This document shows positions 53,731 to 63,363 of a stretch of 64,000 bases of DNA, piece by piece; position 1 is the stretch's first letter; each line of letters opens with the position of its first letter. A program made the translations under genes and the position numbers. A model generated the notes under the pieces. That model saw only the letters and a program-made list of their open reading frames with translations. It was not told where the DNA came from and made no database searches. The stretch lies in contig CANQTL010000002.1 in assembly GCA_947626775.1 (NCBI GenBank), positions 1-64,000 of the forward strand. The letters are read 5' to 3'. Source of the DNA: an uncultured Lachnospiraceae bacterium (GTDB lineage Bacteria > Bacillota > Clostridia > Lachnospirales > Lachnospiraceae).

Positions 53731-55986
53731 TTATCGCAGCAGCCACACCTGCTCCCCACTCTGCGCCGGATCCTCCAGCGCAACCCTGCCGTCATGGCAT
53801 GTGAGCGCCAGACCGTCCAGGGTAATATACCAGCCGCCTTCTTCTGCAGGACTGATCTCCCACGCACAGGACACGTTCTTCTCCTCATAGAACATGTTCA
53901 TATCATCATCCAGATAAGTCACCAGCCATGGATTCTCCGATTCCCTGTCCACCGCCAGAACCTGTTCGTTGCTTCTAAATCGTATCAGAACGCCGTTCCC
54001 GCTCTTTCGGACCGCCACCATACCGTCAATGCCCTCCACATCCGCGAGCATCCGCCGCTCCTCTGACGAAGACGTCGCGTCCGGCGGGACAGGCCTAAGC
54101 GTCACGGCGCCGTCCGCCGCGGCCAGCGCGGTTTCCGGCGCCAGCTTCGGCACAAGATAACAGTATCCGCCGTTTCGCCTCTGCAGCTGCGCCAGCATCT
54201 CCGATACGGAACCGTCAGGCGCCGTCTCTCCCCGGTGATAAAACTGCCAGGCCGCTTCTTCCCCGTCATCCAGCGCGATGGAATCGCGGAACAGATTACG
54301 GTTGCTGCACAGCGCAACCAAAAGCGCAAAAAGCAGGATCCCTGCCATAGGTTTTCCCGTTTTTCGCAGCATACCAGGCAGATACTGTCCCCTGTCCCCG
54401 CTTTCAGACAGCGCAGACAGCGCTCCGTCTATCCGCCTTACCAGATCCGCGAACCCCTTGACCGCGTACGGCACAAGAATCGCAAAATAGGGCAGCGTAT
54501 AGGACGCCCCTGATTCCCAGATGAAGTGGAACAGATAACCGCCCAGAAAGACAACCGCACCGATCAGCTCCCTGATATTCCGGCTCTTCCAGTTCAGCGC
54601 CAGATAGAACAGCGCTCCGAACAGGATGAGCGTCTGCGCATAGTTCATGACGATGTAGAATTTAACGCTCCCTCTGCCGTCGATCAGGCTCCGCACACTC
54701 TCCGGCACGTCGATCGCGGAATTTCTTCCCCTGGTGCACTCCAGACTGATAAACGTGGGATCGTTCCACTGAAAAGCGTTCTTGCGGGCAAAGAAAAGAT
54801 ATCCCTCGCCCAGAATATTGTCCGACATCCTTGTCAGGATCTTCCTGATCTCCTGCGCGGAGGCCTCGTTGATCCTGTCCGTATCATAATCATACTGCGT
54901 GAATACATCCCCGATATAGCCGTTGTAACTGCCGGGGCCAAAGGGCGCGTCGGACAGTCCCATGACTACCCAGGAAAGCATCGCCTCACCGTCCGGAGCC
55001 CGGTACCCTGAAAGCCGTTCCACATAGCGGTCACACGCGCGGCCGCAGCCGACGACTCCAAGGATCAGCAGCAGGACAAAAGAAATGGAGACGAGCCACC
55101 TCTTACCGCTCTCCTTTCTGCCGGACGAAAGAATCTCCACCGCATCATAAATCAAAAAACAGGATATGGCGATCAGATAGATCAGACAATTCATCTTGAG
55201 CACCGTCGCCGCGCCCATACACAGCACCGCCGGCAAAATATACCGGTATCTGCCCGTATCCAGATATTTCGCAGCACAGTACACGGCGCACAGCGACAGG
55301 GCCATCCCCGGCAGGATCCCGTACAGATAGGTCACATACAAGGATAACGGCGGCCACAGAATCAGCGCAGCGTACGCCATAACCGGCGCCGCTTTGTCAT
55401 CGCGCCAGAACAGAACCGTCAGCTTCGCCAGCATAAGATAAATCACCGTCAGCGCAATCACATTGACAAACTGCGCCCCGACATAATTGTCTATGCCAAA
55501 CAGAAAAGACAGCAGATAATAGAACAGAACGATGCCCGCCTGAAACGGATAGCGGAACAGATAGCCCCCCTCCGCATACGCGGAAAAATCCTTCATGCGC
55601 CACTGCATGGCCACCCGATAGATCTTGGAGGGATCGGATCCCGGCTCCATCTGGGTGACCAGCACCCAGACCATTCCCCCGAGAAATGTCACGACGCTCA
55701 GAATCCGAAACGCTTTCGCCGCCTGCAGTCCGTTCTTCACAAACCTTCTGAAAATCCTGTACCCGATCAGGCACGCTATAACAAACACCGCCAGCAGGAG
55801 CAGATGTCTCCAGGGCTGATCCGCAATATTCAGCGTCTTCTCCTGCCGCGAGCCGTCCTCCCTTGTAATATAACCGATAAAACTCGTACTAAACAGACTC
55901 TGCAGACATATTCCGGTCACGATCACCACAAGCAGCGCACGGATCACGGTATTGACTGTCGGATACAGATATTTCTGTAGTTTCAT
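53731..55986 (-). CDS. Large membrane protein with C-terminal lectin-like tail
   Basis: The 751-residue protein has about 12-13 membrane segments in the first 560 residues, with an external loop EPGSDPSKIYRVAMQWRMKD after the third helix that could be a GT-C sugar-lipid site. The last 190 residues are extracytoplasmic; the final 85 (about 665-751: LIRFRSNEQVLAVD, CAWEISP, EQVWLLR) look like a ricin-type beta-trefoil piece with QxW-like ends. Sugar transfer plus glycan binding is a reasonable guess. It is the last gene of the minus-strand unit starting near 59.4 kb. Confidence 0.72.
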   Translation of the reverse strand: MKLQKYLYPTVNTVIRALLVVIVTGICLQSLFSTSFIGYITREDGSRQEKTLNIADQPWRHLLLLAVFVIACLIGYRIFRRFVKNGLQAAKAFRILSVVTFLGGMVWVLVTQMEPGSDPSKIYRVAMQWRMKDFSAYAEGGYLFRYPFQAGIVLFYYLLSFLFGIDNYVGAQFVNVIALTVIYLMLAKLTVLFWRDDKAAPVMAYAALILWPPLSLYVTYLYGILPGMALSLCAVYCAAKYLDTGRYRYILPAVLCMGAATVLKMNCLIYLIAISCFLIYDAVEILSSGRKESGKRWLVSISFVLLLILGVVGCGRACDRYVERLSGYRAPDGEAMLSWVVMGLSDAPFGPGSYNGYIGDVFTQYDYDTDRINEASAQEIRKILTRMSDNILGEGYLFFARKNAFQWNDPTFISLECTRGRNSAIDVPESVRSLIDGRGSVKFYIVMNYAQTLILFGALFYLALNWKSRNIRELIGAVVFLGGYLFHFIWESGASYTLPYFAILVPYAVKGFADLVRRIDGALSALSESGDRGQYLPGMLRKTGKPMAGILLFALLVALCSNRNLFRDSIALDDGEEAAWQFYHRGETAPDGSVSEMLAQLQRRNGGYCYLVPKLAPETALAAADGAVTLRPVPPDATSSSEERRMLADVEGIDGMVAVRKSGNGVLIRFRSNEQVLAVDRESENPWLVTYLDDDMNMFYEEKNVSCAWEISPAEEGGWYITLDGLALTCHDGRVALEDPAQSGEQVWLLR

Positions 55987-56031
55987 ATCTCAATCTCCTG
56001 CAACTGCCACCGCCGGCAGATAATAACCCGC

Positions 56032-56787
56032 TCATTTGAACTGTCCGAGAACGCGAACGGTCCGCCGCAGCGTGACCGCCAGCGGATGACGCACCCCATT
56101 CCTGCGAAGCGCCCGATAGCCCTCCCGAAAAGATACCAGATAATTGCGGATACCGGCATTGCTGGTTCCGCCGTAAAACATCGCGACCAGCACTTCCGGC
56201 ACATAGGCAAGCCGGTTCCTTTCATCTTTCAGGAACCGGACCATAAACTCATAATCCGCGGCACAGGCGTACGAAGTATCGTAGACGCCGTACCGCTCAT
56301 ACACTTCCCGTTTCAAAAAAAGGGTCGGATGTCCCGGCATCCACCCCTGCGCCAGTCTGCCCTCGCCCATATGCCATGTCCTGACGATGCGTTCCCCATC
56401 CACATAGACAAGGTCAGAGTGCGCGCCCACGCACTCTTCTCCACCCTGTTCGATCGCATGAACCAGACTGGCGACCGCGTCCGGTCTGCACAGCCTGTCG
56501 TTACAGACAGCCACGATATCGCCGCTGCACATGGCCCACGCCTTGTTCATGGCGTCATACAGCCCTCCGTCCGGCTCGGAAATCCAGCGGACCGCAATGT
56601 GATCGCCTGGCTGCCCTGTATGACGGTCCGCAAACGCGCGGATCACCTCGACCGTTCCGTCCGAGGAGCCGCCATCCACAATCACTGCTTCCATATTTCC
56701 GTATTCCTGGCTTTCAATGCCCGCCAGCGTGACCGGAAGATATTCCCGCACATTGTAAGTTGTCACCAGCAACGATACTTTCCACAT
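56032..56787 (-). CDS. GT2 family glycosyltransferase (short)
   Basis: The 251-residue protein has SLLVTTYNVREYLPVTLAGIE, VIVDGGSSDGT and the acidic AVCNDRLC at the usual DxD place, where the motif is weak (CND). GWMPGHPTLFLKREVYERYG and DYEFMVRFL follow, as in WcaA/KfoC-like small GT2s. There are no membrane helices. It lies between the DUF4956 gene and the 751-residue membrane protein gene, with gaps of 35 and 45 bp. Confidence 0.88.
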   Translation of the reverse strand: MWKVSLLVTTYNVREYLPVTLAGIESQEYGNMEAVIVDGGSSDGTVEVIRAFADRHTGQPGDHIAVRWISEPDGGLYDAMNKAWAMCSGDIVAVCNDRLCRPDAVASLVHAIEQGGEECVGAHSDLVYVDGERIVRTWHMGEGRLAQGWMPGHPTLFLKREVYERYGVYDTSYACAADYEFMVRFLKDERNRLAYVPEVLVAMFYGGTSNAGIRNYLVSFREGYRALRRNGVRHPLAVTLRRTVRVLGQFK

Positions 56788-56822
56788 ACCGCAAATCTCA
56801 CTCCGCCCGGACCGGACCGACC

Positions 56823-57503
56823 CTAAATCCTGCTCTCACCGTCATGCGCGATGCAGTTGATCTGCGAAAACAGCCCGCTTTCCTTCAGCCCGGCAAGCAG
56901 CTTCTCCTTATCCGCAGTCCGTATCTCTACGATCAGTTCCGCCTCGCCGTTCTTGATCGTTCTCGACTTTTCCCTGTGGTATCTGCTGCCAGAGTGCAGC
57001 ACATCCTCCAGCTTTTCGTAATCCATCGTCTCCGCCGCGCCGCGCAGCACAAGCAGATCCGACGCTTTGGCATTCGGCACCATATCCAGCACGAGCAGCA
57101 GGATCGTCATGACGATACACATGACAAACGCCAGCACATAAAGCCCTACGCCCACAATAATCCCCGCGCTGACCGACCAGAACAGATACAGCAGATCCAG
57201 CGGGTTCTTGACCGCGTTACGGAATCTGACAATGGACAACGCGCCGACCATACCCAGGGAAACCAGCAGATTGGACTGCATCGCCACCATGATCGCCGCG
57301 ATAATCAGCGGCAGACCGGCCATCGTCACATTCAGATCCTTGGAATAGAAAGCCGACTTGCTCGTCAGCTTGTACACCATAAAAATATAAATTCCGATCA
57401 GACATGCAATCGCCAGAATCAGCGTGACATTCCACGCCGATAAGTTCGTGCCGCCTCCAAAACTCTCATACACACTGTTTTTGATGATATCCTTGAATGA
57501 CAT
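56823..57503 (-). CDS. DUF4956 membrane protein
   Basis: The 226-residue protein has four membrane helices in the first 125 residues (LILAIACLIGIYIF, GLPLIIAAIMVAM, LLYLFWSVSAGIIVGVGLYVL and the next), with the conserved ALSIVRFRNAVKNPLD loop, then a cytoplasmic ACT-like alpha/beta tail. DUF4956 proteins are regularly paired with VTC-domain polyphosphate polymerase-like proteins; the gene upstream here is such a protein (69-bp gap). The function of the pair is unknown; control of polyphosphate or phospho-polymer export is a guess. Confidence 0.88.
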   Translation of the reverse strand: MSFKDIIKNSVYESFGGGTNLSAWNVTLILAIACLIGIYIFMVYKLTSKSAFYSKDLNVTMAGLPLIIAAIMVAMQSNLLVSLGMVGALSIVRFRNAVKNPLDLLYLFWSVSAGIIVGVGLYVLAFVMCIVMTILLLVLDMVPNAKASDLLVLRGAAETMDYEKLEDVLHSGSRYHREKSRTIKNGEAELIVEIRTADKEKLLAGLKESGLFSQINCIAHDGESRI

Positions 57504-57572
57504 TTTGTTCTCCTTTTCCTCTCTGGTTTTCTCATCCGTTTTCCATGCCGCCGGAATCCGCCCGCCTGCAGT

Positions 57573-58262
57573 CTATCTGCTTCGCAGAGTCTCATACAGT
57601 TCCCTGCACAGCTGATACTTGGAGAAGACTGTCTGCTGCATATTGCCCAGCTCCAGCAGCTGCAGCACAAAATCCGGTATGAACTCGTCGTACTTAACCT
57701 CCAGAACACGGTCCTGCTCCCGCAGAGCGTCGTACACGATGTCCGATCTTCCGAAATATTCCACTCTGTCGCTGGCCCGGATATTGCGGTCAAACGTAAT
57801 TCGCGTATTGCCCGGTTCAAACACATACGCCTTGCGCTCGTATGCCACGATGACCTTGGGGCGCAGACCACGCGTCCTGATCGCAAGGTTGAACAGCGTC
57901 GCCGGGTCGCTCTCCGACATCCCGTCCTTGATGCACTGTCCGCTCATAAGCAGTTCCATCTCTCTCCTGCTGATCCTCCTGGACTTCTTGTATATCCTTG
58001 AATCCAGCTTCTGTTTGACTTCCAGTCCAATCCGATCCAGTGAATTATTATATATCCTGATCCGGTATTTGTCACGCGTTTCATATCCGTCCAGCGTATC
58101 CTGGTAGCAGCTGTCCGCCAGATCGTCAAAGTACAGGCTGACGATACTGTAACCGTCAGGCCCGCTCTCATTGGCGTCCGGATGCAGCACCGCGCCTATT
58201 CTGGCCTGCAGCATCTGCAGTTCCGCCTCGCTTAAACAATACTTGTCTTCCACACGATACAT
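57573..58262 (-). CDS. VTC-domain polyphosphate polymerase-like protein
   Basis: The 229-residue protein is a single VTC triphosphate-tunnel domain. Tunnel-lining basic and acidic residues are seen in EDKYCL (5-10), SLYFD (42-46), KYRIRIY (65-71), LEVKQK (80-85), YERKAY (141-146), RITFDRNIRA (154-163) and LEVKYDEF (187-194). Yeast Vtc4 makes polyphosphate from ATP with this domain. The ATG at 58262 is preferred; a longer frame adds 31 residues without similarity. With DUF4956 next door, it forms a known but uncharacterised bacterial pair, here inside a glycan locus. Confidence 0.85.
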   Translation of the reverse strand: MYRVEDKYCLSEAELQMLQARIGAVLHPDANESGPDGYSIVSLYFDDLADSCYQDTLDGYETRDKYRIRIYNNSLDRIGLEVKQKLDSRIYKKSRRISRREMELLMSGQCIKDGMSESDPATLFNLAIRTRGLRPKVIVAYERKAYVFEPGNTRITFDRNIRASDRVEYFGRSDIVYDALREQDRVLEVKYDEFIPDFVLQLLELGNMQQTVFSKYQLCRELYETLRSR

Positions 58263-58303
58263 TGCTTTTCTGTCACACCTCCCGACGTCTCTCCGTATAT
58301 ACG

Positions 58304-59431
58304 CTATTTCAGCATGGAAGCCAGCCGTTCTATCCGCTCCGTCATAGTCTCCCACGAAAAGGTTTCCGCTTCCTTGCGGATATTATTCGCCCAGTCGACG
58401 CCGGCGTCCTGCCCGTAAAATCTGAGCACGGCATCCGCTATCGCCTCCGGATTCCCCGGCGGCACAATATAACCGGTGCGGCGCTCCTGCACGACTTCCG
58501 GCAGCCCGCCCACCTCGGTCACGATCACCGGTTTCTCAAAGCCGTACGCAATCTGCACGATACCGCTCTGGGTCGCCGAGATATAGGGACAGACCACCAG
58601 ATCCGCCGCCGCAAAATATTTCTCCACCTCCCGGTCGGGAACATATCCCTCCACCGGAACAACCCGCTCTTCCAGCGCCAGATCATGTATCTGACGCAGA
58701 TATCGCTCCCTGTCCTGCCCGAAATCGCCGACGACCCACAGCTGCAGCCCGGGCATCGCCGCCGTGATCGACGGCATCGCATCCAGCAGATAAGTCAGAC
58801 CTTTGTATTCCCTGACAAAACCAAAAAACAACAACATCGGCGTATGCGCATCCATCCGCAGAAGCCCGCGCGCCTGCTCCCTGCTCATTCCCTGCATCCT
58901 GAAGGCGTTGTAAGACGGGTGCGGTGTCACCACGCAGGGCGCATCCGGCCTGAAAGTTTTAAGATCATCCTCGTCCATATGGGAATGCACGATATATCCC
59001 GCCCGCCCGCACAACGCCATACGGCTCAGAAACCTGTCCAGCGGAAATCTCTCATGCGGGAACACATTGTGACAGGTAAACACGACCGGAACGCGCCCAA
59101 CGGCCTTCAGCAGCAGATAATAACAGGGCGCGAAATAGGGATGCCACCACTGCAGTATGAGCAGATCCGGCGCAAGCCTTCTGATCCGGCGCGCCACCGA
59201 AATGATATTAAAAGGGTTCGCAGTATTCAGCCAATACGCGGCATCACTCACCTGGAATCCCTTATCGGTATAATCTTTCTGCTCCTTCTTAAACAGCAGC
59301 CGCGGATACTGCATCTTGTAAGAAATCATGACAACGTCGTGTCGCTCCCGCAGCGCGCGGCACAGAAGGCCTGTATAGTGCGCAATGCCGCCCTTATAGG
59401 GATAGACGGGCCCGATCAATACAATCTTCAT
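58304..59431 (-). CDS. GT4 family glycosyltransferase
   Basis: The 375-residue GT-B enzyme starts with KIVLIGPVYPYKGGIAHYT, a glycine-rich acceptor-side loop. The C-terminal donor half has LLFFGFVREYKGLTYLLDAM, VVPVEGYVPDREVEKYFAAADLVVCPY and the GFEKPVIVTEVGGLPEVV segment with the E-x7-E-like motif. It transfers a sugar from a nucleotide donor with retention. A good promoter at 59466-59494 precedes it. Confidence 0.93.
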   Translation of the reverse strand: MKIVLIGPVYPYKGGIAHYTGLLCRALRERHDVVMISYKMQYPRLLFKKEQKDYTDKGFQVSDAAYWLNTANPFNIISVARRIRRLAPDLLILQWWHPYFAPCYYLLLKAVGRVPVVFTCHNVFPHERFPLDRFLSRMALCGRAGYIVHSHMDEDDLKTFRPDAPCVVTPHPSYNAFRMQGMSREQARGLLRMDAHTPMLLFFGFVREYKGLTYLLDAMPSITAAMPGLQLWVVGDFGQDRERYLRQIHDLALEERVVPVEGYVPDREVEKYFAAADLVVCPYISATQSGIVQIAYGFEKPVIVTEVGGLPEVVQERRTGYIVPPGNPEAIADAVLRFYGQDAGVDWANNIRKEAETFSWETMTERIERLASMLK

Positions 59432-59465
59432 ATTTCACCCTTTCCGTATGACGCCGTATATGATG

Positions 59466-59494
59466 ATTTTAGCAGACAATCGCCGTCTTCACAA
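59466..59494 (-). promoter_or_regulatory. Sigma-A promoter of the GT4-VTC-DUF4956 unit
   Basis: On the minus strand TTGTGA, a 17-bp spacer and TAAAAT with TG one base before the -10, about 35 bp upstream of the ATG at 59431. Confidence 0.75.
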
Positions 59495-59502
59495 GTCAAA
59501 CG

Positions 59503-61170
59503 CTATCTGCCGCACGGCTCCCCATACGGCAGTTCTCTCGTACAGCCCGCCACATAACCGCCCGCCTGATAATAATGAAGCTTCTCTCCCTGGGCAAGCG
59601 CCGCGTCCTCATCCGGGAAAATATACAGATACGAATCTTTCGGCTCCGCCAGCGCTTCTTCCAGATTCGCGGCTATGACCTCGTCCATATTTCTGGCAAA
59701 ATAAAACCGGTTCATGGCTTTTCCGTGATCCAGCGCCCAGTCCGTTATCGCAAACAGTTCTTCGTGCGGAACCGATCCCGCCAATATGACGACTTCTATC
59801 CCGTCGTCGCTTCCGGCGGCATCCCAGAACGCCGCGTCTTCATCTCCAATACTGTCTTCATATTCCCACGCTCTGTTGAACATGGCGCGCTTTCCCTGCA
59901 TTACGTCATACAGATCGTATGTCTGCGCCAGCAGGCATACCAGCAAAAGAGCCGGCGCCGTCTTCCCGCGGTCCAATCTGCAGACCGCAATGACCGCGCA
60001 GAGCATAAGCATATAGACACACACCCACGCGCATCTGCCAGTACTGCGAAAAACGCTCCAGCAGCGGTACAGAATATCCGGCAGCGGCAATTCTACAATC
60101 ACTCTGTCTCCAAACGTGATTGTGGGCGACAGAGCAAACCCAAAGGCAATCAAAAAAGTTGCCGCCAGCGCGAAGAACAGGACCCGGTTCCCCCGGATCT
60201 TCTCCCGCAGTCCGGACGCCGTTATCATCCCGGCCACTGCAACGATCAGAAGCAGGATACAGCCCGCGCCGAGGTAAGCCAGACCCTCGTACTGCCCGTC
60301 TCCATACAGTCCCAGATCCGGCAAAATACGGGAGTATCCCTGCGGATTTAAAAAAGCGTTCAGATTCAGGCTGTATCTTCCCAGACCGTCGCTGGTCTTC
60401 TTAAAGCCGCCGGACAGACCTCCCAGGATCAACACCGCGGCGCCTCCCCCTCCCAGATAGGAGCCTGCCGTCAGAAAACTCCTGCCAATTCTCCTGTAGG
60501 AAAGCATGTCTGCCAGACAATATCCCACAAGGATTGTTCCGCATATCATGATAAAGTATGTGTGGATCGCAACGGCCAGCGCGCCTATCGCCGCCCACAG
60601 CACATAAATCTTCCTGCTTTCACGATATTTTCCGTATGCAAAAAGAGTTTCCGTGGCGAGCAGTACCAGCCAGTGCGCTTCCAATGATTCAAACGAGCGC
60701 TGCAGCATGACCGGCGAGATAACAAAAAACAGGCTCGCCAGAATCACCCGTCTTCCGTCCTTCACATAATGCCCGATAATTCTTGCAGCCATCATGCCCT
60801 GCAGGATAAAGCAAAGCAGTTCCCACAAACCAAAAAATTGAAAATCCACCCGAAACACGGATGTTATAATCTTACAGGGGATTGCCAGAAGCGGCAGGGA
60901 ATCCGTGAAGATAACGGAAGTCTCCGTCGGATAGGCCAGGCAATCCATATTGCCGATCGGGAACTTCCAGCCGCAGCGGCTGAACGCTTTCCACCCAAGA
61001 TAGTGCTGAGTACGGTCGCCGCCGGATATCAGCAGCCAGTCCGTATAAGCCGGATTCAGAACGCGAACACCGTAAATCAGGCCAAATATGACCGCCGACA
61101 GGATTGCCGTAGTAAAGACCGCATAATTTGAACCGCACAGCAGTTCCTTCACTTTCCAACGCAATTTCAT
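59503..61170 (-). CDS. Polytopic membrane protein (DUF6311-like)
   Basis: The 555-residue protein has about 11 membrane segments. The first external loop LLISGGDRTQHYLGWKAFSR is the conserved-looking GGDRxQHYxGW of the DUF6311 group (family named from memory), seen in Clostridia glycan loci, with an Asp suited to GT-C chemistry. A short soluble C-terminal domain ends the protein. Start taken at MKLRWKV (61170). It ends 71 bp upstream of the GT4 gene start. Confidence 0.75.
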   Translation of the reverse strand: MKLRWKVKELLCGSNYAVFTTAILSAVIFGLIYGVRVLNPAYTDWLLISGGDRTQHYLGWKAFSRCGWKFPIGNMDCLAYPTETSVIFTDSLPLLAIPCKIITSVFRVDFQFFGLWELLCFILQGMMAARIIGHYVKDGRRVILASLFFVISPVMLQRSFESLEAHWLVLLATETLFAYGKYRESRKIYVLWAAIGALAVAIHTYFIMICGTILVGYCLADMLSYRRIGRSFLTAGSYLGGGGAAVLILGGLSGGFKKTSDGLGRYSLNLNAFLNPQGYSRILPDLGLYGDGQYEGLAYLGAGCILLLIVAVAGMITASGLREKIRGNRVLFFALAATFLIAFGFALSPTITFGDRVIVELPLPDILYRCWSVFRSTGRCAWVCVYMLMLCAVIAVCRLDRGKTAPALLLVCLLAQTYDLYDVMQGKRAMFNRAWEYEDSIGDEDAAFWDAAGSDDGIEVVILAGSVPHEELFAITDWALDHGKAMNRFYFARNMDEVIAANLEEALAEPKDSYLYIFPDEDAALAQGEKLHYYQAGGYVAGCTRELPYGEPCGR

Positions 61171-61230
61171 CTTCTCAGGACCCTCCCCAGGGACAAACGC
61201 CATACTGTATCTATCATTACCCGTGACCGC

Positions 61231-62223
61231 TCAGCTGGGCCGATCTTGATCCCCGTCTCCCCGAAACAGAATCACTCCAGGATCACTGGTACAGAAATGA
61301 ATATCAACATTACATTCCTGATATGGAGAAAAATAATTGGGTATGATATTTCCGGACTCCTTCACTTTCAGCCATCCGGCTTTCTCCATCATATCCGGAG
61401 ACAGACCCGTCTCATACAAATCCATATATTCCGCGCCGCACTCCTGCAGCAGACGGTCAAACTCACACGTCAGAAAAGCGAGGCAGCCGTCATTTCCGAT
61501 GCAGTCCACAAATCGAAGAGCGCAGGAACCGTTACATTCCTGAAGTCTGAGCACGATAAGAGCCTCCACACGGCCCTCGCGGTCAGCCGCTCCATAAATC
61601 ATATAATGATAAACAGGATGCCCGAAATACCGTTTTTTAATATAAGCCGGGCTTTTATAGGGGCGCGCTCCTGATTGTCTGTAAGCCCCGTAATCAAAAT
61701 TCTTTTCCGTCTCCTCAAATTGCCGATACCTTTTTAAGACCAATCTTTTTGTCACCGAAAACTCAGGTATGGTATCGTTTGTTATTCCGGCAATAGAATA
61801 CTTCCCCTGGCTTTTCAACCTGTACCATTGCGTCATAACGCCAACCGTCAAGCCGAGATACCGGTAAATAGAATACGTCGTTTTGGGATTGATTCCCGTG
61901 CAGAAAACAGTTCGGTGATTTTCATTCTGCAGCAGAAAAACCAGCATTTCGATCCCCAGAAATCCGCTTACATGTTCAGCCTTCCAAAGCGCCAGCGCAA
62001 TATCCTTCGTGTTTGTATCGTCATACGGGATATAACCCAGAATCCCCTGAATGTTATGATTCTCGTCGAAGCCAAGCACAAAACAAACCCTGCCGTCAAA
62101 CATATATTGCCATTCAAACAGCTCCCTGTTATTTGCCAGGATATGTCCTTTCTTCCAGTGCTCATCAATAAATTTCATAATACGGGGGATATCTTCTCTA
62201 TGAGAAAATCTGATCTCATTCAT
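61231..62223 (-). CDS. GNAT-like acetyltransferase protein
   Basis: The 330-residue protein looks like a tandem GNAT fold. The N-terminal half has FSHREDIPRIMKFIDEHWKKGH and FVLGFDENHNIQGILGYIPYD, a strand-turn typical of GNAT beta-strands, then TGINPKTTYSIYRYLG. The second half (about 190-300) has EALIVLRLQECNG...LRFVDCIGND. It could acetylate a glycan precursor amino sugar, but no acyl-CoA P-loop is obvious, so it may be a degenerate or peptidyl-transfer (FemX-like) relative. The nearest upstream element is an extended -10 at 62305-62313. Confidence 0.65.
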   Translation of the reverse strand: MNEIRFSHREDIPRIMKFIDEHWKKGHILANNRELFEWQYMFDGRVCFVLGFDENHNIQGILGYIPYDDTNTKDIALALWKAEHVSGFLGIEMLVFLLQNENHRTVFCTGINPKTTYSIYRYLGLTVGVMTQWYRLKSQGKYSIAGITNDTIPEFSVTKRLVLKRYRQFEETEKNFDYGAYRQSGARPYKSPAYIKKRYFGHPVYHYMIYGAADREGRVEALIVLRLQECNGSCALRFVDCIGNDGCLAFLTCEFDRLLQECGAEYMDLYETGLSPDMMEKAGWLKVKESGNIIPNYFSPYQECNVDIHFCTSDPGVILFRGDGDQDRPS

Positions 62224-62304
62224 CCTCTTTTTCCTGTCCGTTGTAAGTCCCGTTTTGCATTTCTTTTTCTTTCAAATTCGTATCATCTCTTTATTTCAGA
62301 TAAG

Positions 62305-62313
62305 AGTCTAGCA
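62305..62313 (-). promoter_or_regulatory. Extended -10 element upstream of the GNAT-like gene
   Basis: On the minus strand TG-C-TAGACT about 85 bp upstream of the start codon; no good -35. Confidence 0.35.
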
Positions 62314-62344
62314 TAATTTTGACTGATAAAGGCTCTTTCCCAAC

Positions 62345-63363
62345 TCACGCATCTGCCTTCTCCAAAGCAGCTTTTTCCCGCTGCTGTAACTGAAAAATTG
62401 CTTTTTGTCTGCTGATCTCCCGCCGCAGTTCTTCTTCGTCTGGCAGATACAACTTATATTTAGAGGCAAATAACTGTTCGTTCCCATGAAGAATGGAATA
62501 CCTCGCAATATCCTCGTCCGTTTCTTCGCAAAGCACAAGCCCGATTGTCGGGTTATCATCGTCCCCTTTTTTCAATTCATCATACATACGGACATACATA
62601 TCCATCTGCCCTACATCCTGATGCGTGATCTTATTTGTCTTTAAATCAATCAGCACAAAGCATTTCAGAATATAATTGTAAAACACCAGATCAATATAAT
62701 AGTCTTCCTTCTCCGTATGGATATGCTGCTGCCTTGCCACAAAAGCATAGCCTTTCCCCAGCTCCATTAAAAATTTCTGAAGATTGTTGAGAATAGCCGT
62801 TTCCAAGTCGCTTTCTGTCATATCTGTATTTGAAGACAATCCCATAAATTCGGCAATGATCGGATTTTTTACAAATTCCAGCTTATCATTTTGATAGCCG
62901 GAAGTCTTCTCTTTCATCTCCGTTTCCACAGCGTTTTTATTTTGGGATTGCAGCAGACGGTAATAATATTGTGTATTGATGTTTCTTTGTAAAGTCCTGA
63001 AACTCCAAGTCTGCTCGTAAGCCTCTTTCCGATACCACTCTCTCGCTTTACTGTCATCTACATGAATAAGCAGACGATAATGTGACCATGACAATAATTC
63101 AGATTTTCCACACGCTGTGTGGAAAATCTCCGGATAGGTCTTATAAAACAGATAAAAACTATAAAGATTCGTTTTGGCAAAACCTTTTCCGAACTGTTGG
63201 CCAAGCTCTTTTGACAGTTCCTTTGTACCAGAACTGCATCGACCGCCTTATATGCGGTCTGTTGTGCGGAAAGAATAATCTCGCCGACATCATTTGTAAT
63301 ATCGTTTGTATTCTTATAATTTTCCATAAGAATATTGTTCGTTGCAGCAGATAAATTATTCAT
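62345..63363 (-). pseudogene. Broken YhcG/DUF1016 PDDEXK nuclease-family gene
   Basis: The C-terminal 249 residues are an intact YhcG-type PDDEXK domain: SWSHYRLLIHVDD, EQTWSFRTLQRNI, DYYIDLVFY, LIDLKTNK (acidic-Lys active site) and IGLVLCEE. The N terminus (from ATG 63363: GEIILSAQQTAYKAVDAVLVQRN) is in another frame. Between them, near 63215-63235, the frame jumps straight from LVQRN to KELSKELGQQFGKGF, so the usual 25 or so residues of this family are missing along with a frame change. This indicates a small internal deletion. The downstream open frame continues upstream of its apparent TTG start at 63094. A shorter product could still be made. Confidence 0.75.
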
